64,000 nucleotides of DNA from Paenibacillus endophyticus (GTDB taxonomy: Bacteria; Bacillota; Bacilli; Paenibacillales; Paenibacillaceae), in the NCBI RefSeq assembly GCF_014192395.1, contig NZ_JACHXW010000019.1, forward strand, positions 62,001 to 126,000. The letters are read 5' to 3'. Made by a program: the position numbers and the translations under genes. Positions 19,603 to 28,048 of this stretch are shown one piece after another. Positions within the stretch are counted from its first letter, which is position 1, and each line of letters opens with the position of its first letter. Under the pieces are notes generated by a model, which ran no database searches, was not told the origin of the DNA, and saw only the letters and a list, made by a program, of their open reading frames with translations.

Positions 19603-21123
19603 ATGAATTTCGTTTCGAATAAGATGGCAGCAATCGTATTAGCAGCAGCAATCGGGGCTTCGGCTCTTGCAACGGGGCCAGTGAATGTATGGGCAAGCAG
19701 CGGAACGCAGGCAACGGCCGCAGGGCTTGGCTTTCAGGATATAAATGAGGACGGCGCTTCTTCGGCAGCCATTCAAGAACTATTGAAGCAAGGTGTAATG
19801 AACGGCTATGGAAATGGTCTGGTCAAGCCGAATGCGGCAGTAACGCGTGCGGAGCTTGCCAAGCTGGTCGTGACAGCCCTGGGATTGCCGATTAACGCGG
19901 CTCAGCCCGCGGGAGTTACGGATCTGGCGGCGGGCAAATGGTATCATGATTACGTCGCAACGCTAGTTAACCTAGGCGTGATGCTACCCGAAGGAGGATT
20001 GCTGAAGCCAAATGAGCCGGCAACCGCAGAGGAGCTTGCAGGCGTAGTCTCGAAGGCGTTGAAGAGGGATGTTGCTTCCGTTCAATACTGGGCGAAAAAT
20101 GTTGGCGTAAAGGCTGAATCGGTGACGCGCGGCGAACTAGCGCAGCTAGTCGTCACATCGCAACAGGCGAAGCCTTCGACGGATGCAACCGTTGCAGAGA
20201 TCAAGGTGCTAAACACGATCACGCTTGAGATCACTTTCTCTGAGCCGCTGACGCCGGAGGATGCGGCACTTGATCAAGCATTGAAAAACTTCAGCTTCAG
20301 CAATGGACTCACTATGCTTAACGTGCCGCAGCTTAAAACGGGCTCTATCTCGACCTACATCGTGCCAACCTCTCCGCAGAAGGCGGAAGCATCCTATGAC
20401 CTGACCTATAAAGGTAAATCGGCAGGTTCATTCGTAGGCAGCGGCGAGAAAATCGAAATGAGCAGCGCCGGCCAAGTTTCGTTTGATACGTTCGAGGTTG
20501 AATCGGAGTTGTCCAAAGGCGTGACGGATTACGGAAATGTCATTTCAGCCTACTCGGTTGGCAGAGCAGCGATCGCCTTTGTACTGAATGAGAATAACCA
20601 ATACAACGGGAATACGTATGAGATCATTTCTTCCATGCGTGCCAAGCAGGTAACGATTACGCCAGAGGGCGGTGCGCCGATGCAGGCGACATATGTCTTA
20701 TTCACGCAAGCGACCGATGGCCGCCAAGCGCCTAAATTCCGGCTGCCTGCCGGTTCCGTATTGACACCGGGCGTTAAATATACGGTAACCTCGGAATGGT
20801 CGAATATCGCGAACGGCACTTTTGTTGCCAAAGAGATCGCACCGCTGGAGCTCGCTTCGGCAAAAGCGTTGAATGACAGCTCGCTTGAGCTTACGCTGAA
20901 GGAAGATCCGAAAGACGAGCTGTTTGCGGTTCGGAGCATTGAGCTGACGGGCACGGACGGCAGCAAGCTGACCGCGGCTTATAAGCTGACATCACGCAAA
21001 GGGGCAACGGGTATTTTTGAGCTTGCAAGCGGATCGAAGCTGGCAGCGGGCATGACGTATAAAGTGAACGCCGTTTCGGGCTGGGCAACGGGAAGCGATA
21101 TTGCAGTCACATTGTCCGAATAA
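19603..21123 (+). CDS. SLH-domain surface protein
   Basis: 506 residues. Signal peptide ends around VWASS. Two clear SLH domains follow: FQDINEDG...AVTRAELAKLVV (about 43-95) and GVTDLAAGKW...PATAEELAGVV (about 105-155), plus a degenerate third ending SVTRGELAQLVV. The remaining 330 residues are beta-rich, with segments resembling bacterial Ig-like domains (ITLEITFSEPLTPED). Anchors to secondary cell-wall polymer; could be a minor S-layer protein or adhesin. GAGGAGG lies seven bases before the ATG. Ends with its own terminator. Earlier in-frame codons (from 19549) lack a ribosome site. Confidence 0.85.
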   Translation: MNFVSNKMAAIVLAAAIGASALATGPVNVWASSGTQATAAGLGFQDINEDGASSAAIQELLKQGVMNGYGNGLVKPNAAVTRAELAKLVVTALGLPINAAQPAGVTDLAAGKWYHDYVATLVNLGVMLPEGGLLKPNEPATAEELAGVVSKALKRDVASVQYWAKNVGVKAESVTRGELAQLVVTSQQAKPSTDATVAEIKVLNTITLEITFSEPLTPEDAALDQALKNFSFSNGLTMLNVPQLKTGSISTYIVPTSPQKAEASYDLTYKGKSAGSFVGSGEKIEMSSAGQVSFDTFEVESELSKGVTDYGNVISAYSVGRAAIAFVLNENNQYNGNTYEIISSMRAKQVTITPEGGAPMQATYVLFTQATDGRQAPKFRLPAGSVLTPGVKYTVTSEWSNIANGTFVAKEIAPLELASAKALNDSSLELTLKEDPKDELFAVRSIELTGTDGSKLTAAYKLTSRKGATGIFELASGSKLAAGMTYKVNAVSGWATGSDIAVTLSE

Positions 21124-21144
21124 TTACATTCAAGGTGCTTCAAC

Positions 21145-21175
21145 AAGGCAGGCCGATTGCGGCTTGCCTTTTTTG
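21145..21175 (+). terminator. Terminator after the SLH protein
   Basis: AAGGCAGGCCG / CGGCTTGCCTT hairpin with a 4-base loop and one mismatch, followed by TTTTTT. Confidence 0.8.
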
Positions 21176-21188
21176 TGCTGATATAGGT

Positions 21189-21412
21189 TGTCAACTCTCA
21201 TGATGCGAGTACTCATGAATCCAAGTATTCATGCTGTCAACTCTCATGATGCGAGTACTCATGAATCCAGTATGCGTGTTGTCAACTCTCATCATGCGAA
21301 TCTTATGAATTCAGCTCTATGCTGCCAGCTCACATTATGCGAGGTCTTATGAATTCAATTTTTTAACTGTCAGCTTCATCATGTCCGCTTTCATGAAATC
21401 CGTTCACATGAT
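21189..21412. repeat. Five decaying tandem repeats of about 45 bp
   Basis: Units begin at 21189, 21235, 21280, 21323 and 21368 (spacing 46, 45, 43, 45), each starting TGTCAACTCTCATGATGCGA or a variant and containing TCATGA and CATGAAT. Units 1 and 2 are nearly identical; 3 to 5 diverge stepwise. Within unit 1, CATGAAT and ATTCATG face each other across six bases. The repeats fill most of the 370-base gap between the SLH gene terminator and yunB; nothing else is evident there. Confidence 0.8.
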
Positions 21413-21496
21413 GGCTGCCTGCTTATCTTCTTTTTTGGCCAAGTTCCGCATAAGTATGGGTAATGGCTGCGAGCCGGAATGCGGGAGGGGATCGGA

Positions 21497-22612
21497 TTGG
21501 CGAAATGGGGAAGGAGAGGCTGGCGGTTCAGGCCGTTTGGCGGAAGCCGGATGCTCGGATCAGGCCGACCGTTCTCACGGGTTAAGGCAGTGAGCTGGGG
21601 AAGCCGCGGCAGCACGTCCGCATCGCGCCCGGCACCGAAGAAATGGGGTACACGGGGAAGTTCGAGCAGCAGCAGGCGGCCCGTGCTTAATTTTGGCGGC
21701 TCCAGAAGCAAGAGCAGTGGCAGCTCAGGCGGAGCATGGGGAGCGAGACCGGCAAGGCCAAGGATCAGGCGCAGGACGATATTCATCATTACATTGGTCG
21801 TGATGATGGTGTTTACCATACAATCTTTTGTTTATATCGAACGAAACCTGCGTCCGCCGCTTATGAACATCGCGAAGATTAGAGTGAAGCAGGTAGCAAC
21901 GCAGGCCATCAATAAAGCGATAACGGAGCAGGTAGCAAGCCGCTCAGAAACAGATAAGCTCATTGATTGGAAAATGAACAGCAATGGCAAAATATCCGGC
22001 TTCATGCTGAATTACGCTGAGCATATGAGCATTACCTCGCAAACGATCAATACGGTGCAAGCGACTTTGAACGACATGAAGGATATTCCAGAGCATATCC
22101 CGATCGGCCATGCGCTGAACAGTGCCATTATCTCTTCATTCGGACCGCGGGTCCCGGTCAAGTTCGAGCCCGTTGGCGCCGTAAAGGTAGATCTCAGCAC
22201 ACGGCAAAAAGATGCAGGCATCAACATGATTCTGGTTGAGGTGTACATTCGGATCATAGCAGAAGTAACGATTATTATCCCGTTTGACACCGAGCCGGAA
22301 ATCGTCGAAACGGATATACCGATTTCCTATTTGCTCGTTGTAGGCGACGTACCTATGTATTATTACGACAACACGGGCAAGCCAGTTGGGGATTCGGCTG
22401 CGCAGGCTCCTAATATTTCGGTTCCATTAGGCCAAGGAAACGGCAGCGGCGTGACGGCGAATCCTCAGAACAGCGGAAATGAAGAGGATTCTAACTCGGG
22501 AGCAGCAGGCGCCGAAGGCGCGACAGAAGGATCGAACGAGTCGGAGGGGCATTCCAATAACTCGGGCAATGTCGAAAGCAATGCAGGCGATGCGGCAAGC
22601 GGCGGGGAATAG
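21497..22612 (+). CDS. yunB: Sporulation protein YunB
   Basis: 371 residues from TTG 21497, preceded at seven bases by GGGAGGGG; an in-frame ATG at 21479 has no ribosome site and would place GGGAGGGG inside the gene. The first 85 residues are Arg/Ser/Gly-rich and basic, then one membrane helix (about 90-112, IFIITLVVMMVFTIQSF), then the conserved YunB region: RVKQVATQAINKAI, GHALNSAIISSFGPR and PISYLLVVGDVPMYYYDN. The C-terminal 60 residues are Asn/Ser/Glu/Gly-rich. YunB is a mother-cell sporulation protein of Bacillus. Both low-complexity ends are longer than in Bacillus. It is convergent with the lytH-like gene. Confidence 0.87.
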   Translation: MAKWGRRGWRFRPFGGSRMLGSGRPFSRVKAVSWGSRGSTSASRPAPKKWGTRGSSSSSRRPVLNFGGSRSKSSGSSGGAWGARPARPRIRRRTIFIITLVVMMVFTIQSFVYIERNLRPPLMNIAKIRVKQVATQAINKAITEQVASRSETDKLIDWKMNSNGKISGFMLNYAEHMSITSQTINTVQATLNDMKDIPEHIPIGHALNSAIISSFGPRVPVKFEPVGAVKVDLSTRQKDAGINMILVEVYIRIIAEVTIIIPFDTEPEIVETDIPISYLLVVGDVPMYYYDNTGKPVGDSAAQAPNISVPLGQGNGSGVTANPQNSGNEEDSNSGAAGAEGATEGSNESEGHSNNSGNVESNAGDAASGGE

Positions 22613-22622
22613 CCGTTAATAA

Positions 22623-22670
22623 AAAACGACTTTATTGTCCGCTGTGAAGGGCGGACGATAAAGTCGTTTT
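22623..22670. terminator. Bidirectional terminator between yunB and the M23 peptidase gene
   Basis: AAAACGACTTTATTGTCCGC pairs with GCGGACGATAAAGTCGTTTT with one wobble around a 7-8-base loop, with A and T runs at the outer ends. Confidence 0.9.
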
Positions 22671-22681
22671 GGCATGGCGGA

Positions 22682-23737
22682 TTATTTCCCTGAGCGAATC
22701 CGCTTGCGTTCAGCTTGCTCCCAGCGGCGCAGCATCGGATAAGGATCGAACGACCACTCCATAAGGCCCCGATCACTGTACACGCCATAATGCAGATGAG
22801 GCGGAAATTTCCCTGAGGTGCCCGGCTTTCCGTACCCAGAGCTTCCGACCCAGCCAACCACCTGGCCTGGCTTCACGATATCGCCGGTGCTGATCGTTTT
22901 GTCAAAGCCGGAAAGATGTGCGTAATAATGATAAAAGTTGTTGAGATCGCGAATGCCGATCCGCCAACCACCGTAAGGATTCCAGCCTTTTACCTCGACG
23001 ATGCCGTAGCACACGCTCCGGACGGGCAACCCGTGGTCTGCGAATATATCGGTCCCCTCATGGGTTCGTCTGCCGCCCCAGCTCCGGCCCGTCCCCCATG
23101 TGCTGTTATACGAATAATGGGTGCCAATAGGAACGGGAAAAGCATGCTCGAACAAATCAAGCTTCCCGAAAGCAGCGTATATACGGGCAAACTGCTGGAT
23201 GCGCTGCACGGCACGGTTATTCTGATAATATTCCCATAAGCCTATCGAAAAGTCGTCATCGGAGATGCCGTAAGCGGCAACACGGCTTACGAGTGAGTAC
23301 AGAAGATCGTCGTCACTCGTACGGTCTGCCTGGCCATTGCCGTCCCCGTCGCGGCCAATACCATTGAAAAAACGAATGGAAGCTGGCGAGCTGTCCTCCG
23401 AGTTCGGGTTCAGCATGCCTGCCCAGCGCTCCGGATCGATAAATACGCCAACCGTGCTTCCGAGCATAGGCCTTGCCTTCGGTTTTACCTTTGACATCGA
23501 GCGTTCATATTGATCGATTGCGGCGATCCAGTACCAAGGCACATCGGTAAACAAGCTTAATTTCTCATATAACGATCTTCTTATAGGCAAAGGATCTGTC
23601 TCGGCAGCTGCCATTCGGTCAGCGTTTTTTCCAATCCGGCTCATGATCGCAGGAGAGGCTTTAGCGTTGCTGACCGGAAGAGCCATGAGCAGCAATGCTG
23701 CGATTAATGCTGCGGCAATAGGTATAGTCAGTTTCAA
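22682..23737 (-). CDS. lytH: M23 metallopeptidase, LytH-like spore-wall endopeptidase
   Basis: About 351 residues. I place the start at TTG 23737, seven bases after GGAAGGG; a GTG at 23746 is in frame but touches the ribosome site. Signal peptide or anchor IPIAAALIAALLLMALPVSNAKA. Middle region carries a calcium-loop-like DGDGNGQADRTSDDDL. The C-terminal LytM/M23 domain has the zinc ligands H and D in HEGTDIFADHG and H in HLHYGVY. In B. subtilis LytH trims cortex peptidoglycan side chains and is the neighbour of yunB, as here, which supports the assignment. It would act in the space between the forespore membranes. Confidence 0.78.
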   Translation of the reverse strand: MKLTIPIAAALIAALLLMALPVSNAKASPAIMSRIGKNADRMAAAETDPLPIRRSLYEKLSLFTDVPWYWIAAIDQYERSMSKVKPKARPMLGSTVGVFIDPERWAGMLNPNSEDSSPASIRFFNGIGRDGDGNGQADRTSDDDLLYSLVSRVAAYGISDDDFSIGLWEYYQNNRAVQRIQQFARIYAAFGKLDLFEHAFPVPIGTHYSYNSTWGTGRSWGGRRTHEGTDIFADHGLPVRSVCYGIVEVKGWNPYGGWRIGIRDLNNFYHYYAHLSGFDKTISTGDIVKPGQVVGWVGSSGYGKPGTSGKFPPHLHYGVYSDRGLMEWSFDPYPMLRRWEQAERKRIRSGK

Positions 23738-23860
23738 ACGTCTCACCCTTCCAAAAGCATGACAGTTATGACGTTATCGTTTGCAAATGAATCGTTTTTA
23801 TGCGAAATCGGTTCGCATTGGAAACGAAATGCCGAGAAAGTGCTATTTTTTATGGAAACA

Positions 23861-23869
23861 TGTTATAAT
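23861..23869 (+). promoter_or_regulatory. Extended -10 promoter element for lipA
   Basis: TGTTATAAT is a perfect extended -10 (TGN + TATAAT). It lies 52 bases before the lipA start; the -35 region (TGCTAT) is poor, as is usual for extended -10 promoters. Confidence 0.6.
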
Positions 23870-23920
23870 AACCCCATGAGTTTAGGAACGATAAATGAAC
23901 TTGAAAGCAGGTAATCCCTT

Positions 23921-24865
23921 ATGAAACAACAAGAAACGCTTAAAAAGCCTGACTGGCTTCGCATAAAATTAGCGACAGACGGCAACTATGCCGAAATTAA
24001 AAATATGATGCGCACCAAAACATTACATACGGTATGCGAGGAAGCACGCTGCCCGAATATTTATGAATGCTGGTCGAACCGTACGGCTACATTTATGATA
24101 TTGGGTGATATTTGCACGCGCGCATGCCGTTTCTGCGCGGTCAAGACCGGCATGCCGACTGAGCTCGATCTTGACGAACCGGAACGCGTGGCGGAAGCGG
24201 CGGAGCAGATGAATTTGCAGCACTGCGTAGTTACTTCGGTTGCTCGCGATGATTTGAAGGATGGCGGCGCCTCTATTTTTGCAGCTACGGTACACGCGAT
24301 ACGCAAGCGTATGCCATTTTGCCGCGTAGAGGTATTGATTCCCGATTTTCTTGGCAATAAGGATGCGCTTCAGATCGTCATGGATGCCAATCCGGATATT
24401 CTGAACCATAACGTGGAAACTGTAGAGAGACTCTCGGATCGCGTCCGTGCAAAAGCGAAATACAGCCGTACCATGGAACTGTTAAGCCGTGCCAAAGAAA
24501 TGAAACCCAAAATTCCAACGAAATCAAGCATTATGCTTGGCGTAGGCGAAGAATGGGATGAAATTTTGCAGACGATGGATGATCTTCGCGCGAACGACGT
24601 GAATATTTTGACATTGGGTCAATATTTGCAGCCTTCGCCGAGCCATCTGAAGGTCGTACGATATGTCCACCCAGATGAATTCGCAAAACTAAAAGAAGAA
24701 GGGCTGAAGCGCGGTTTCAGGCATGTTGAATCCGCACCATTAGTACGCAGCTCTTATCATGCACATGAGCAGACCGATTCGGCACACGCAGCAATTGCTG
24801 CAGATACCGTAGAAGCGGGATATGACCGTGAGATTCCCTCCGGTGCTTGCTCGAGCAGCTTGTAA
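23921..24865 (+). CDS. lipA: Lipoyl synthase
   Basis: 314 residues. Both iron-sulfur cluster motifs are present: auxiliary cluster C39-C44-C50 (CEEARCPNIYEC) and the radical-SAM cluster C65-C69-C72 (CTRACRFC), plus the C-terminal RSSYHA motif. It inserts two sulfur atoms into octanoyl groups on lipoyl domains using S-adenosylmethionine, the last step of lipoate synthesis for pyruvate and 2-oxoglutarate dehydrogenases and the glycine cleavage system. Position beside lytH/yunB and before yutD mirrors the Bacillus order. About 20 extra residues follow RSSYHA. Confidence 0.97.
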   Translation: MKQQETLKKPDWLRIKLATDGNYAEIKNMMRTKTLHTVCEEARCPNIYECWSNRTATFMILGDICTRACRFCAVKTGMPTELDLDEPERVAEAAEQMNLQHCVVTSVARDDLKDGGASIFAATVHAIRKRMPFCRVEVLIPDFLGNKDALQIVMDANPDILNHNVETVERLSDRVRAKAKYSRTMELLSRAKEMKPKIPTKSSIMLGVGEEWDEILQTMDDLRANDVNILTLGQYLQPSPSHLKVVRYVHPDEFAKLKEEGLKRGFRHVESAPLVRSSYHAHEQTDSAHAAIAADTVEAGYDREIPSGACSSSL

Positions 24866-24891
24866 CTGACGCTCAAGATGAGGTGGAAACC

Positions 24892-25617
24892 ATGGCTTTG
24901 ATTCATATCGGCGGAAAATCATATGAAATCGTACAAGAAAATAGAAATGGCTGGAATCCTGAGGCATTTCGCGATCGATACAGTGAAGTATTAGAGCGTT
25001 ATGATTATATTGTAGGAGACTGGGGCTATAGCCAGTTGAGGCTCAAAGGCTTCTTCCGCGACAACCACCAGAAAGCGACCAAGGATAGCAATCTATCCAG
25101 CATGTCTGATTATATTAATGAATATTGCAATTTTGGCTGCGCGTATTTTATTCTCGAGAAAACGATAAGCACGCAGCGGGAGCCTGAGGATTACGATCTG
25201 GATGCCGATGATCATCGGCCGCGTCTTGATGCGGCTGACCTTCTCGCAGCAGTTGCGGGCATGGCAGACGCAGAGGGTGGCGTGGATCTCGACAACACGG
25301 AAGTCGCAACCGCAAAGGAAGAAGTCTCGCATCCTACGCATGAGCGTCATAGCCGCCACCATAACCGTGAGAATCGGCATAGAAGCTCAAACCGCAGCAG
25401 CCACGAGAGCAAAGGCGATTCAGCAAACGCAGCGAGTGAAGGCAAGAACAACGAGCAGCAGAGCAGCGGCAAGCGCGAGCAGCAGCGGAAGGGCGGATAT
25501 AAAGGAAATGATCACCGCGGTAAAAAGCCGTTCCGGCTTGCAGCCAACGAAACCGCGGCGGCTTCGACTTCTTCAGAACAGAATAGACCGCAAAAAAAAG
25601 ACACGGAACGCCATTAA
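24892..25617 (+). CDS. yutD: YutD family protein with a long charged tail
   Basis: 241 residues from ATG 24892 (GAGGTGG six bases upstream). The first 90 residues match the YutD (DUF1027) family: GGKSYEIVQENRNGWNPEAF, YDYIVGDWGYSQLRLKGFF and CNFGCAYFILEK. The remaining 150 residues are a hydrophilic, probably disordered tail that turns from acidic to His/Arg/Ser/Asn-rich, far longer than in Bacillus YutD (about 100 residues). Molecular function unknown. It follows lipA by 26 bases, as the conserved lipA-yutD neighbourhood predicts. Confidence 0.87.
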   Translation: MALIHIGGKSYEIVQENRNGWNPEAFRDRYSEVLERYDYIVGDWGYSQLRLKGFFRDNHQKATKDSNLSSMSDYINEYCNFGCAYFILEKTISTQREPEDYDLDADDHRPRLDAADLLAAVAGMADAEGGVDLDNTEVATAKEEVSHPTHERHSRHHNRENRHRSSNRSSHESKGDSANAASEGKNNEQQSSGKREQQRKGGYKGNDHRGKKPFRLAANETAAASTSSEQNRPQKKDTERH

Positions 25618-25638
25618 TATGGCGCTTCGTGTTTTTTT
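25601..25638. terminator. Bidirectional terminator overlapping the yutD stop
   Basis: ACACGGAACGCCAT / ATGGCGCTTCGTGT stem, TAAT loop, T run on the right and an eight-A run on the left. The left arm overlaps the last codons of yutD and the right end lies eight bases from the convergent nadK stop. Confidence 0.85.
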
Positions 25639-25645
25639 GTTTGAT

Positions 25646-26443
25646 TTAACGTACATCGTAACCGAGAAACGCTTCACGCACTCGATTCCAGAAAGGGAAT
25701 GGACGATAACGGGCAAAGCTGACCTTGCGGCTTGATACACTGCAGCGTATGGAGAGTATATCGCTGCGCATAATGCTGACGTGATCAATGGTAAGCTGAA
25801 GGCGCTGTTCTTTTTTTGAGATAATGTCGCAATGATGATGCTGCGGGAGCAGCACGGATGAGCCTAACGTACGGTATACGCGATTGTTGATCGAAGCAAT
25901 CTCAGCGATTTGCAGCGATTCGATGGACGGATGGACGATAGCGCCGCCCAAGCTTTTGTTGTACGCTGTGCTTCCTGAAGGAGTGGAGATTACGATACCG
26001 TCACCGCGGAACATCTCGAACATCTCATCATTAATATTAATTTGGGCAACGAGGGTTCCGTCTACGCCCTTGAGTGTAAATTCGTTCAAAGATAGGTAAT
26101 GACGAGATTCGGTCGGTGTCTCCAGCTCAATCTCCGCAAGCGGGTATCTGACAATATGCGGAGTTTCTTCCGCCATCATCTTGACAAGCTCATCAAGCTC
26201 ATCTGCTTGCCAATCCGCGTAGAAGCCGAGATGTCCGGTGTGAACGCCAACAAAAGCAACATCCGTTATTTGGTCGACATATTTATGGAAAGCGAGAAGC
26301 AGCGTACCATCGCCTCCGATGGAGATGACAATTTCAGGTGCATCATCATTCCGAGCGAAGCCGCGCTCCGCAGCCAATGTATGAAATTTCTCTGCCAACG
26401 ATTTGGATAAAGCGTCGCCTCGATCAATTACCGCATACTTCAA
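25646..26443 (-). CDS. nadK: NAD kinase
   Basis: 265 residues from TTG 26443, with GGAAGGAGA six bases upstream and the usual first residues KYAVIDRGD; the frame is open further back without a ribosome site. Catalytic and nucleotide motifs are intact: GGDGT at 43-47, VGVHTGHLGFYADW and TPSGSTAYNKSLGGAIVHP. Makes NADP from NAD with ATP or polyphosphate; cytosolic. Single-gene unit or first gene before the terminator shared with yutD. Confidence 0.95.
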   Translation of the reverse strand: MKYAVIDRGDALSKSLAEKFHTLAAERGFARNDDAPEIVISIGGDGTLLLAFHKYVDQITDVAFVGVHTGHLGFYADWQADELDELVKMMAEETPHIVRYPLAEIELETPTESRHYLSLNEFTLKGVDGTLVAQININDEMFEMFRGDGIVISTPSGSTAYNKSLGGAIVHPSIESLQIAEIASINNRVYRTLGSSVLLPQHHHCDIISKKEQRLQLTIDHVSIMRSDILSIRCSVSSRKVSFARYRPFPFWNRVREAFLGYDVR

Positions 26444-26542
26444 AATAAATCTCCTTCCGAGCACCATAGTACTTTAGATGATAAAGGAAATTGTGTATAA
26501 ATTCAATGCGCCGCGGTGCTTCGACAGCGAAATCATACCGGC

Positions 26543-27568
26543 TCAAGGACCGAGCCATCCCCAAAGCACATACACAAGCGCCATTGCGATCAACCCATGC
26601 AGAAACCGGGCGTACAGGAAAGGGCGATATCTAAGATCGGTTTTGCTTAGCAGACTAGCGATTTGGGCATGAACGGAAAGACCGGCCCATGACAGCACCC
26701 AAGCGGCTATTGCAGCTTGATGCAAAAGTCCAGTTCCGGCTGTTCCTGCGGAACGCGCTCCAAGCGTAACTTCGAATAAGCCGTAAATGCCCGCATCGGC
26801 AAGCAGCCTAGGCAACCCAACCATTTGAAATAGGAATCGGAGAGCTTCGGTCATCGCCTCTACGATACCGGCGTGGGTGAGCATTTCCATGACAACGGAG
26901 AAAAAAACGACAAGCCCGCCTACAACGATCATGAGCCGAAGCGCGGATTGAATAGAGTCCTGCACGAGTTTGCCTAAATCTCTGCCGTCAAGCAATCTTG
27001 CTTCGTGCATCGCTTTGAGCGCTTCTGATACAATAGATGGCTTGCGCTTACGTATGCCGGCAGCCGTATTGACGTTCTTTTTGGGGGAGGATGGGAGTGC
27101 TTTTCGGTCATGGAACCGCATGAGCAATCCAATGATCAGTCCTCCGCCGTAATGAGCGGCAGCAAGCACAGGAGCAAGAGCGACGTTATGAAAAAAACCG
27201 ACGGAAACGGCGCCAATCAAAAAGATCGGATCGGATGTCGTAGTGAAAGCGACAAGCCGCTCACCTTCCGCTCGATTGATAAGCTTTTGCTCCCAAAGCT
27301 GGGCAGTAAGCCTGGCTCCAACGGGATAACCCGAAATGTAACCCATAGCCACTACGAAACCGCCGATGCCTGGAAGACGAAATAAAGGGCGCATATAAGG
27401 GTCCAGCAGCTTTCCGAAAAAATGGACAATTCCGAAACCAAGCAGCAGCTCCGATATGACGAAAAAAGGAAATAGAGCCGGGAAGAGCACCTGCCACCAG
27501 ATCGATAAGCCTCGAAGCGAGGCGCCTAGCGTTTCGGTGGGAAAGATCGTCATAAGCAGTGCGATCAC
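26543..27568 (-). CDS. ylbJ: Sporulation integral membrane protein YlbJ (start uncertain)
   Basis: 341 residues from GTG 27568. Polytopic membrane protein with the nucleoside-recognition Gate-type domain and family motifs SLRGLSIWWQVLFPALFPFFVISELL, split by charged loops; MGYISGYPVGARLT and FTTTSDPIFLIGAV are characteristic. YlbJ is required for spore cortex formation in Bacillus. GTG 27568 has no ribosome site and cuts the first membrane helix in half. AGGAGG at 27628-27633 (minus strand) points instead to CTG 27619, in frame, with a TAG stop just before; see findings. The true product is probably 17 residues longer. Confidence 0.85.
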   Translation of the reverse strand: MIALLMTIFPTETLGASLRGLSIWWQVLFPALFPFFVISELLLGFGIVHFFGKLLDPYMRPLFRLPGIGGFVVAMGYISGYPVGARLTAQLWEQKLINRAEGERLVAFTTTSDPIFLIGAVSVGFFHNVALAPVLAAAHYGGGLIIGLLMRFHDRKALPSSPKKNVNTAAGIRKRKPSIVSEALKAMHEARLLDGRDLGKLVQDSIQSALRLMIVVGGLVVFFSVVMEMLTHAGIVEAMTEALRFLFQMVGLPRLLADAGIYGLFEVTLGARSAGTAGTGLLHQAAIAAWVLSWAGLSVHAQIASLLSKTDLRYRPFLYARFLHGLIAMALVYVLWGWLGP

Positions 27569-27753
27569 GAGCGCGCTAAAGGCGGTAACGGATAATGGGT
27601 GGATGAAGGTTCGCAGCAGATTGACCGCCTCCTATTGGACTGTAAAAGAATGCCCCCTCTTCAAAGACAAGGACGGTACAACCCCTCTTACACTTATATG
27701 TCCGAAGATGGACATCCATCACTTAAGGCGGATGAAAATAAAATCAACATAAA

Positions 27754-27769
27754 AAGAAAACGCTTGCAA
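27754..27769 (+). promoter_or_regulatory. cre-like sequence
   Basis: AAGAAAACGCTTGCAA fits the CcpA site consensus WTGNAANCGNWNNCWW except at the second base. It lies 28 bases upstream of an extended -10 (TGGTACAAT, 27794-27802) that would drive the small membrane-peptide gene. Confidence 0.35.
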
Positions 27770-27835
27770 AACACTGGATTCCTGTCATTTTTATGGTACA
27801 ATAGAATTACCTTTGAAACGGTTGGAGTGATGAGT

Positions 27836-27928
27836 ATGAGTATAATCGCTGGCATCTTGGTATGTGCTTTCGTCTATGTCATTCGAGAATCTCTTACAGC
27901 GCCTGGGGAAGAGGACTATGAGGGTTGA
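27836..27928 (+). CDS. 30-residue single-pass membrane peptide
   Basis: ATG 27836 follows GGAG by eight bases; an ATG two codons earlier is too close. Product: a hydrophobic helix IIAGILVCAFVYVI followed by a short charged tail RESLTAPGEEDYEG. An extended -10 element lies about 34 bases upstream and an excellent terminator follows 25 bases after the stop, so this is a compact monocistronic unit. No family recognised; it could alternatively be a leader peptide or small-RNA locus. Confidence 0.6.
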   Translation: MSIIAGILVCAFVYVIRESLTAPGEEDYEG

Positions 27929-27953
27929 TGGGTAATACGCACTATATGATGGA

Positions 27954-27983
27954 GCCCGCATTCGAAATTGCGGGCTTTTTTTT
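27954..27983 (+). terminator. Terminator after the small membrane-peptide gene
   Basis: GCCCGCA / TGCGGGC stem with an 8-base loop followed by eight T residues. Confidence 0.92.
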
Positions 27984-28048
27984 ATTTCCGGTAAAATTAT
28001 TTTTATGATATAATACTAATTACCTACAAATTGGAGATGGTTTTGACG

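Noticed and set aside
21200..21355. Open frame of about 50 codons within the tandem repeat (starts MMRVLMNPS)
   Set aside because: No ribosome site, frame produced by the repeats, and the units drift without keeping the frame.
21189..21412. CRISPR array
   Set aside because: The whole 45-bp unit repeats with gradual decay; there are no constant repeats with unique spacers and no cas genes nearby.
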